From NCBI GenBank assembly GCA_002502785.1, contig DAQG01000111.1, positions 1 through 20,793 on the forward strand: a stretch of 20,793 nt of DNA, given 5' to 3'. Below the pieces are notes generated by a model, which worked only from the letters and a program-made list of their open reading frames with translations, was not told the origin of the DNA and ran no database searches. The stretch is from Methanothrix harundinacea (GTDB taxonomy: Archaea; Halobacteriota; Methanosarcinia; Methanotrichales; Methanotrichaceae). Position 1 is the first letter of the stretch. The number at the start of each line of letters is the position of its first letter. Shown here piece by piece: positions 15,497 to 20,793 of this stretch. The position numbers were made by a program, and so were the translations under genes.

Positions 15497-15934
15497 ATGA
15501 AAGTTTGTGTTACAGCAGCCGGTTCCGGCCTTGAAGCCCCCATGGACCCGAGGTTCGGACGGTGCGCCTACTTCGTGATCGTAGATACGGAGGCGATGGA
15601 GGCGGAATCGATATCGAACTCCAGTGCGAGCGCAGCGAGCGGCGCCGGGATAGGGGCGGCCCAGACGATCGCCAACGCCGGAGCCGGTGCCCTGATCACC
15701 GGGAACATCGGCCCAAACGCCGCCGAGACTTTGAAAGCGGCAGGAGTGAAAGTCTACCTCAGCCATGGCGGCAGCGTCAGAGAGGCGGTTGAGAGGCTCA
15801 AGAACGGTGAGCTATCAGAGACATCTTCCGCCTCGGTCCAGGCTCATTCGGGAATGGGCGCAGGTAGCGGGATGGGTCGCGGAGGTGGCCGCGGCGGTGG
15901 AAGAGGGCAAGGACAGGGCGGTCAAAACTGGTGA
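15497..15934 (+). CDS. Dinitrogenase FeMo-cofactor-type (NifX/NifB C-terminal) protein with Gly-rich tail
   Basis: A 145-residue protein. Residues 1-108 form a Nitro_FeMo-Co (PF02579) fold: MKVCVTAAGSGLEAPMDPRFGRCAYFVIVD at the N-terminus, then GAQ-type AAQTIANAGAGALITGNIGPNAAETL and AGVKVYL. Stand-alone copies are common in methanogens (MTH1175 type) and bind or carry Fe-S/metal clusters; in nif clusters relatives handle FeMo-co precursors. No nifH/D/K or ParA-type Mrp ATPase is nearby, so a nitrogenase role is not supported here. The tail (112-145) is a Gly/Arg/Gln low-complexity segment (GMGRGGGRGGGRGQGQGGQ). The start is supported by GAGGAAG upstream. The next gene is a paralogue beginning 6 nt after its stop. 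Confidence 0.9.
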   Translation: MKVCVTAAGSGLEAPMDPRFGRCAYFVIVDTEAMEAESISNSSASAASGAGIGAAQTIANAGAGALITGNIGPNAAETLKAAGVKVYLSHGGSVREAVERLKNGELSETSSASVQAHSGMGAGSGMGRGGGRGGGRGQGQGGQNW

Positions 15935-15940
15935 TCTGAT

Positions 15941-16300
15941 ATGAAAGTTTGCGTTCCAACCATGGGAAATCAAGGTCTCGACGAGCTGATATGCGCTCAC
16001 TTCGGGCGGGCCGAGACCTTCACTATAGTCGACACAGACACAGGGGACGTCGAGGTGATCCCCAACACCAGCGAGCACATGGGGGGCACCGGCCTTCCCC
16101 CGGAGATCATCTCCGCCAAGGGCGCCCACGTCATGCTGGCGGGAGGCCTCGGACCGAAGGCGGTCAAGATGTTCGAAGGGTACGGGATCGAGGTCTTCGT
16201 CGGGGCGACCGGGACCGTCAGGGACGCCATCTCCGACTGGAAGGAGGGCTACCTCGAAGAGGCCTCCGACGAGAACGCCTGCCGAGAACACCGGCACTGA
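15941..16300 (+). CDS. Second Nitro_FeMo-Co (NifX-like) family protein
   Basis: A 119-residue paralogue of the preceding protein, with the same fold: MKVCVPTMGNQGLDELICAHFGRAETFTIVD, a central IISAKGAHVMLAGGLGPKAVKMF, and YGIEVFVGATGTVRDAI. It lacks the Gly-rich tail and ends ACREHRH, a Cys/His-containing terminus that could bind metal. GGTGATC overlapping the upstream stop serves as ribosome site, so the pair is translationally coupled and perhaps forms a heterodimer (inference). A strong hairpin follows within 40 nt, closing the unit. The role is likely Fe-S or metal-cluster carrier. Confidence 0.9.
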   Translation: MKVCVPTMGNQGLDELICAHFGRAETFTIVDTDTGDVEVIPNTSEHMGGTGLPPEIISAKGAHVMLAGGLGPKAVKMFEGYGIEVFVGATGTVRDAISDWKEGYLEEASDENACREHRH

Positions 16301-16320
16301 TCGACTTCTGGAGTTTGAAA

Positions 16321-16341
16321 GGGGGCAGAAAGCCAGCCCCC
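16321..16341 (+). terminator. Hairpin after the FeMo-co-family pair
   Basis: GGGGGC (16321-16326), 9-nt loop, GCCCCC (16336-16341), followed by a pyrimidine-rich CTCTCTTTTCC near 16360-16370. Confidence 0.5.
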
Positions 16342-16472
16342 CAATCTCTTGAGGCCATCATCTCTCTTTTCCAACTGATTCTTAACTGAAATCATGGCGA
16401 CGGCTGACATGCCGATCGGAACCCTCAAATCCGATCTCGATCTATTGACATTTGGACCGGAGGTGACATAAG

Positions 16473-16934
16473 TTGGATTTTGAGGAGAATGGCCAGGACC
16501 AGACGAAGATCGAAGAGCTGACGAATTCGCTATATTCGTGCATCTCATTCCGGCAGGGAGAGCAACCGGACCTTGCGAGGCTGAAGAGCCTCTTCATCAA
16601 AGAGGGGATGCTGATCAACAACAACGGCGACCCGCTGATCTTCACCATCGATCAGTTCGTGGATGCCCTCGGCTATCAGGTATCGGCCGGGAGCCTGAAA
16701 TCCTTCAGCGAGAGGGAGGTTGCCGAGAGGACCGAGATCTTCGGAAAGATCGCCCATCGGTTCAGCACCTACGAGGCGAGGTTCGATCCCGACGACCCCG
16801 AGCCTCTAACCATCGGGGTCAACAGCATCCAGTTCATAAAGGTCGGTGACTCGTGGCATGTCAACTGCCTCATCTGGAACGATGAGGCTGAAGACCAGAA
16901 GATTCCGGAAAAGTATATTTCATCGGATTTATAG
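16473..16934 (+). CDS. NTF2/SnoaL-like protein
   Basis: A 153-residue cytoplasmic protein with the layout of NTF2-like (SnoaL/DUF4440-type) alpha+beta cones. An N-terminal helix precedes LYSCISFRQGEQPDLARLKSLF (residues about 20-41), then the substrate-pocket helix TIDQFVDALGYQ, the conserved SFSEREVAERTEIFGKIAHRFSTYEARF, and the final strands GVNSIQFIKVGDSWHVNCLIW. Catalytic function cannot be assigned; related proteins include isomerases, hydrolases and non-enzymatic binders. The start is TTG at 16473, supported by the excellent GGAGGTGA at 16459-16466, 6 nt upstream. The stop is TAG. Transcribed alone; convergent with the DUF11 gene and separated from it by a symmetrical hairpin. Confidence 0.85.
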   Translation: MDFEENGQDQTKIEELTNSLYSCISFRQGEQPDLARLKSLFIKEGMLINNNGDPLIFTIDQFVDALGYQVSAGSLKSFSEREVAERTEIFGKIAHRFSTYEARFDPDDPEPLTIGVNSIQFIKVGDSWHVNCLIWNDEAEDQKIPEKYISSDL

Positions 16935-16969
16935 TCAAGTTAGCTGCGCGGCATACTTGATAACGTCTG

Positions 16970-16994
16970 GTGCGGGAGAACAGATCTCCCGCAC
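16970..16994. terminator. Bidirectional hairpin between convergent genes
   Basis: GTGCGGGAGA (16970-16979), loop ACAGA, TCTCCCGCAC (16985-16994): a perfect 10-bp stem between two convergent stops. It can act on both transcripts. Confidence 0.6.
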
Positions 16995-17003
16995 ATTAAC
17001 GTT

Positions 17004-17528
17004 TCACTGGCTCATCGCGCAGATCTCATCGCAGGTCGTCTCTGCGGAGTAGCCGACGTACTCGAAGTCCCAGTTCGGGAGCCTCCATATTGAGCCGTTC
17101 CGCCCTTTATCGATCTGCTCAACGTCGATAATGGCGCTGGCGTACACCGGGTGCTCGGCCGTCCCATCAGAATACTTCGGGTCTATCCTGATGGAGTTCA
17201 CGAACCTTCCTGCGTGGAGAGCCTCGACACTGTAAGTTATGGTCACCGTATCGAACGGTTCTATATCCTCCAAGTTCCAGGTAATTGTGCCGTTCTCGTT
17301 AGATGCAACAGTGAATGTGGAGTCCAGAAGCTTCATGCCTTCTGGCAACTGGTCGGTCACCGTGGCAGTCCTTTCGGTGTTGGCATCGTTGTTGACGTAA
17401 ATTTTGTACCAGACGATGCTCCCGTTCTGGGGATCGAATTGGGCTGTCTTAACAACTGAGACTCCGTTGGTTGCACAGACCCATTCGCTGCCGTTGTACC
17501 CGCCGCAGGCTTCCACTCTGTTCACTAG
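17004..17528 (-). CDS. C-terminal part of DUF11 surface protein, separated by an in-frame UAG
   Basis: About 175 codons continuing in the same frame as the gene at 17529-19361 after its TAG. They read LVNRVEACGGYNGSEWVCATN, the closing strand of the preceding DUF11 domain, and then a full DUF11 domain (GVSVVKTAQFD, WYKIYVNNDANTERTATVTDQLPEG, ITYSVEALHAGRFVNSIRID). It ends with a short Cys-containing tail (TTCDEICAMSQ). Initiation as a separate gene would need the GTG at 17523-17525, which has no ribosome site and would give a protein lacking a signal peptide and half a domain. I therefore regard it as the remainder of one gene, either lost by a nonsense mutation or reached by readthrough. Confidence 0.7.
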   Translation of the reverse strand, partial: LVNRVEACGGYNGSEWVCATNGVSVVKTAQFDPQNGSIVWYKIYVNNDANTERTATVTDQLPEGMKLLDSTFTVASNENGTITWNLEDIEPFDTVTITYSVEALHAGRFVNSIRIDPKYSDGTAEHPVYASAIIDVEQIDKGRNGSIWRLPNWDFEYVGYSAETTCDEICAMSQ

Positions 17529-19361
17529 CTAGGCTGGATGATGCGTCGTGGCGTTCATGTGCAGAGCTTCCGTCACGTCCAAGCTGAGTATTATGGTGGC
17601 GACGTCCCCTATGGCAAGATGCGTCAGCGTCCAGTTAGCATAATCGTCTGTCAGTACTGTTGGTCTGATTGAGGCTGGATGGATGAAAACAGATCCCGGT
17701 GGGAAGACGTCCCTCACGTAGACCGGGGCGAGAGTCCTGTTCCCGTCGTTCTCGATCCTGATGGTGTATGTGGCGATTGATTCGTTTACCCCGATCGTCT
17801 CTTCGTCGATCCATTCTAAGGTCGTGGTGACGTTCAAATGGGGCAGGTTGTACTTTGGAGCCGCTACGTATAGGTTTATTCTTCTCTCGATCGAGTGGTT
17901 ACCCTCATAAAGCTCGTCGAAGTCGAGGTTGTCCCCGAGAATTGCCCTGTACCTGGCCCGGCCCGAGAACTCGGCCTCGGTATCCGTCTCGTTCAAGTCC
18001 ATGGCCACCGTATTTTTGTCGAGGTAATCGGCGCTGGTGTACTCCTCACCGATGTAACTTTCGCCTGGGATTCGGGAGTACATGCCCTCCTTCCATCTCA
18101 TCGTGGACTCGATTGAGACGTCGTCGGTGAGGCTCTGGTTCATCGGCGCGTGTACGAAGCTTATGTCTTTTGCTATGTAGTTGGTATAGGTTCTGATCAG
18201 CTCTTCTGAATCGTAGGTTCCAGTGCCGGATTCGTAGCTGCCCTGATTGTCCTTGACGCGTTTATCGACGACGACTAGCCCCGTTCCTGAAGCGTACTTA
18301 TCGGAGGTGACGCTAGATCCGTACTCGTCGACCATCTGCAGTATATTGAAACTTCCGAAGTAGTCCTCGCGGGACTCGAAGAGCGGCAGTGTCTGAGGTG
18401 TTGGGGGTGTTGATGGAGCAGGTCCGCTGGAAGACGTCGAAGTATTGGAAGGCATCTTCAAAAACCCGATGCGACCGGTCCCGTTGAACACTGAGTCTAT
18501 ATTCATCACCGATTCTTTCTCGTCAAGGAACATCATGGACTTTCGGTCGATCGATGTCGCGTACCTGTACGATTCGCTCATTGAAGCTCCGGTCGCCCAG
18601 TTTTCGGCGCTGGCAGTCTGGGTCCATTTCGAAGAATAGTTCACCGTCCTGTTGTTGTAGAGGCGGAGAGAGGTTGATGTGTATTTTGAGGACGCATCTT
18701 TCTCCATCGATATCGACGTGTTCTCCGTTCTGAGCTTCAGCTTCTCATCGCTTTCGTAGGTGCCACTGCCGTGCTCCCGGATATCGAGCTTTGTATTGCT
18801 GATGGCAACTGAAACTGTGGCGTTTGCGGGGCCCGTCTCATTGGAGTAGATCGTTGCCACGTTTTTCAGGTTATGGCCTACAGGGCTCGTGGATAGGCTA
18901 TCCCTGATGCTCACAAACCCCTCTCCGACGACTCTCCCTTCTTCGGTGAATTCGAGATCCTGCGACTCAGTAACTTGCACCGCTAATACGATCATTCCAT
19001 GCCCTCTCACCGGCAGATCTCCTATGGTCCACTTATTGTCGGAGCCATCGTCCGGCGCGGGTTTTGCACGGATGAATTCAACTCCCTCGGGATACTTCTC
19101 GGTTATTACAACCTCAGTCAAATCGACCTCGCCGGCGTTCATGTAAAATATGGCGTAATATAACGGGTCTCCTGGAGAGACGCTGGTAGATGATGCGATC
19201 TTCATGATAGATACGCTCGCCTCGCCCTCGGCCGAAGAGGCCGGGATGAACAAAATAAACACCATCAGTATTGTGGACAATATATATTTTGATTCCCGTT
19301 TAATGTCTATCTTGGCGTGTGAGAAGATCGTGATCGAGAAAACGCATTTTGATTCAGTCAT
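17529..19361 (-). CDS. DUF11-repeat surface protein (main part, ends at in-frame UAG)
   Basis: A 610-residue exported protein. A hydrophobic segment (about residues 24-43, ILSTILMVFILFIPASSA) is the signal peptide, preceded by a long n-region, so the true start may lie downstream of 19361. A DUF11-type domain follows (about 47-175: SVSIMKIASSTSVSPGDPLYYAIFY). Then comes a long beta-rich middle with Thr/Ser-rich spacers (PSNTSTSSSGPAPSTPPTP) and many N-glycosylation sequons (NxS/T). A second DUF11 domain (about 525-611: TYTIRIENDGNRTLAPVYVRDVFPPGSVFI, YANWTLTHLAIGDVATI) is cut by the TAG at 17529-17531. Such proteins are typical of Methanothrix-like surfaces, probably cell-wall or sheath components. 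The break is a single stop codon with no frame shift. Confidence 0.85.
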   Translation of the reverse strand: MTESKCVFSITIFSHAKIDIKRESKYILSTILMVFILFIPASSAEGEASVSIMKIASSTSVSPGDPLYYAIFYMNAGEVDLTEVVITEKYPEGVEFIRAKPAPDDGSDNKWTIGDLPVRGHGMIVLAVQVTESQDLEFTEEGRVVGEGFVSIRDSLSTSPVGHNLKNVATIYSNETGPANATVSVAISNTKLDIREHGSGTYESDEKLKLRTENTSISMEKDASSKYTSTSLRLYNNRTVNYSSKWTQTASAENWATGASMSESYRYATSIDRKSMMFLDEKESVMNIDSVFNGTGRIGFLKMPSNTSTSSSGPAPSTPPTPQTLPLFESREDYFGSFNILQMVDEYGSSVTSDKYASGTGLVVVDKRVKDNQGSYESGTGTYDSEELIRTYTNYIAKDISFVHAPMNQSLTDDVSIESTMRWKEGMYSRIPGESYIGEEYTSADYLDKNTVAMDLNETDTEAEFSGRARYRAILGDNLDFDELYEGNHSIERRINLYVAAPKYNLPHLNVTTTLEWIDEETIGVNESIATYTIRIENDGNRTLAPVYVRDVFPPGSVFIHPASIRPTVLTDDYANWTLTHLAIGDVATIILSLDVTEALHMNATTHHPA

Positions 19362-19505
19362 TCTGATACCGAAATTCGCTTGGGCTATTGTAAATCAATG
19401 CTTGTTATTGATGAGTAGTTCAACCTTGGACCGCCTTGAAAAGGCTGCTTACCTGCCCGGCTCGGCAGAAGATCTCCTCCCAAACTGAGAATTCCCCGAC
19501 AGAAT

Positions 19506-19528
19506 ACCCCGCAGCTCTGCTGCGGGGT
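19506..19528. repeat. Perfect 10-bp hairpin ACCCCGCAGC-TCT-GCTGCGGGGT
   Basis: A symmetrical GC-rich hairpin in the 207-bp spacer between the DUF11 gene and the Cys-rich gene, just beyond the latter's stop. No long U-tract follows in the minus direction. Hairpins of this CCCCGCAGC...GCTGCGGGG type occur at ends of IS200/IS605-like elements and as dispersed REP-like repeats, but no transposase is adjacent; it may simply be a terminator. Confidence 0.5.
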
Positions 19529-19568
19529 GCGCCGGAGCAACTTGACCGTTTTTCGATTTTATACGCTA

Positions 19569-20276
19569 CTAGCACATATCCCTAAGAGTTATGCAGCTTG
19601 AGCCGTATTTCTCCGCACATGCATCCTCGTAATATTCGGGGCTGTGGCACATCTCACAACAAAAGTCTGACCAATCCCAACAACAGCCCGTCTTGATTTC
19701 GCCACAATATTCCGACCATGTATAAGGGCCTTTGTTGCACTCCACAGCGCCATCTTTGCAATCATCGATAAACAGAGCAGCTGAGCCGAAGGTCTCCGGC
19801 AGGGCCTCGTCAGCACGCTCGTTGAACACGGCATAGCTGAGATCCGGTAGTTCCAGGAAGCTCACGTTGTACTGGAGTGTTTGGTTGGCAGCGTCGTAGA
19901 CGGGATCGAAGAGTTCCACCACTGCTAGGTCCTCGTCCCCATCTGCATCCAGGATCTCTATGGCAGCGTTTGGCGGATTATCACATGAGAAGCACATTCC
20001 GTCTAGGAACTGCTGCATCGGCGCCTGGACCACGATCCTCTCAGGTCGGTCCGAGAAGGCGATCGTCTGGGGGGCGACACCCATGAGTGTCAGGGTGTAG
20101 AGGTTATCCATCCCCTCCACCGGGATGAGCGTGCCAGACTGGGCGGTCTGCACGAACATGAATGTGACGTTCTTCTCAGGTTGGAGTTCTTCGGTCTCTT
20201 CAGCCAGCACCCCATAGCTCACTGAGAGGACCGCCATCGCCAGAAACGCGATGGCCGCAAGGGCTTTTTTGCTCAT
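19569..20276 (-). CDS. Secreted protein with cysteine-rich C-terminus
   Basis: A 235-residue exported protein with signal peptide (about 1-25, VLA|EET). The N-terminal domain (about 35-150) carries LYTLTLMGVAPQTIAFSDRPERIV, then FLDGMCFSCDNPPNAAIEIL and ELPD strands. This is a domain of unknown function recurrent in bacterial and archaeal secreted proteins (consensus xLxGVxPxTxxFSDRPxR...DPPNA). The last 60 residues contain about 13 cysteines (CKDGAVECNKG, YCGEIKTGCCWDW, FCCEMCH, ACAEKYGSSC, DMC), a probable disulfide-knotted or metal-binding module not known to me. GAGGTGG is 8 nt before the ATG. The gene ends with two consecutive TAG codons. Likely extracellular or surface located; function unknown. 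Confidence 0.82.
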   Translation of the reverse strand: MSKKALAAIAFLAMAVLSVSYGVLAEETEELQPEKNVTFMFVQTAQSGTLIPVEGMDNLYTLTLMGVAPQTIAFSDRPERIVVQAPMQQFLDGMCFSCDNPPNAAIEILDADGDEDLAVVELFDPVYDAANQTLQYNVSFLELPDLSYAVFNERADEALPETFGSAALFIDDCKDGAVECNKGPYTWSEYCGEIKTGCCWDWSDFCCEMCHSPEYYEDACAEKYGSSCITLRDMC

Positions 20277-20793
20277 TTATATCCACCTCGTATTACATCC
20301 CTACTCGGAATAGTGTCGAGGCCAGTTTTTCTTCCGTCCGACATTTTGCTTACCGTCAGAGTCGGGTGGCACCATAAGCCGCCAGTAGGAATCGGGGTCT
20401 CAGCACCCCAGATGACCATCTCCGATTACTAATATATAAACGTTCTGAACTATCGAAAAAAATATTAAGACGGTATTACGTATTGTGAGGCCCTTTGCAG
20501 CCTGGGCAGGAGACATTTCGCCAGAACTGGTTGGCAGCTCACAGCCCATCTCCAGGATTTTATCTCTATGTGAGAATACGACCATACCGAACAACTACTG
20601 AGGATTCCGAAAACCCCCTCTAGATCCCAAATTTAATAGGGGCGCTTAGCCAGAGGTTAATCGAAATTCTCTTAGTGAGCTGCTACTTAATTACCACAGT
20701 TGCACTCGCACTTAGAACTGTAGGTGTTGGTAACTCAGCTGTGGAGTGCGACGTCGCCACATGACTTAAAATTTATACCCCTCTCCAAGATCT
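20277..20793. other. AT-rich right-end intergenic region
   Basis: About 500 bp with the leader of the gene at 19569-20276 and no convincing gene. A 64-codon minus frame (20400-20594) lacks a ribosome site and homology. Near 20693-20752 short complementary blocks (GTTGCACTC with GAGTGCGAC, one mismatch; CCACAG with CTGTGG) could form a small structured RNA, but no tRNA or known RNA is recognised. TTTATACCC at 20771-20780 may be the TATA box of a gene beyond the edge. Confidence 0.4.

Noticed and set aside
20400..20594. 64-codon minus-strand frame
   Set aside because: No ribosome site, no domain, irregular composition; likely chance.
20693..20752. Possible tRNA or structured RNA near the right end
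   Set aside because: No T-arm GTTCNANNC, no cloverleaf pairing; only short partly conflicting complementary blocks.

Overview
The window looks like a chromosomal segment of a methanogenic archaeon, most probably of the Methanothrix/Methanosaeta (Methanotrichaceae) group. Support comes from an archaeal clamp-loader small subunit (rfcS), an archaeal-lipid UbiA prenyltransferase, TATA-type promoters, TTG starts, and many secreted proteins of the DUF11, DUF333, PQQ-propeller and nuclease types. The genus is inference; no rRNA, tRNA or methanogenesis marker is present, and I see no CRISPR array or complete insertion sequence.

Layout. (1) 1-1010 is a visibly AT-rich two-gene cassette, a soluble protein plus a four-helix membrane protein, foreign in composition to everything after it. 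(2) 1070-1414 is the decayed C-terminal half of a ZIP metal transporter, abutting an exported alpha/beta hydrolase (1416-2321, minus). (3) 2449-3339 is a UbiA prenyltransferase. (4) 3463-5763 holds two tandem, minus-strand DUF333 secreted proteins that clearly arose by duplication, separated by about 700 bp of AT-rich DNA containing a repeated promoter-like motif. (5) 5914-7739 is a TATA-driven unit with a possible leaderless 39-aa ORF, rfcS (TTG start) and a VUT-family transporter. (6) 7903-8208 is a small encapsulin-type ferritin-like protein. (7) 8342-9693 holds two tandem exported staphylococcal-nuclease-like enzymes, the first with a lamin-tail domain. (8) 9769-11445 (minus) is a STAND NTPase with TPRs. 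11554-13557 (minus) is a PQQ propeller fused to a C-type lectin domain. (9) 13848-14891 is a secreted beta-sandwich protein, followed by a decayed MFS N-terminus. (10) 15497-16300 is a coupled pair of NifX/NifB-type FeMo-co-family proteins, followed by an NTF2-like protein. (11) 17004-19361 (minus) is a large DUF11 surface protein interrupted by one in-frame UAG. 19569-20276 (minus) is a secreted Cys-rich protein.

Functionally the window is dominated by the cell-surface/exported proteome (at least eight genes with signal peptides), with a few housekeeping genes (rfcS, UbiA, transporter). Two features deserve most attention. One is the amber codon that splits the DUF11 gene without any frame change. 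The other is the foreign AT-rich cassette at the left edge next to a degraded gene, which marks a rearrangement junction.
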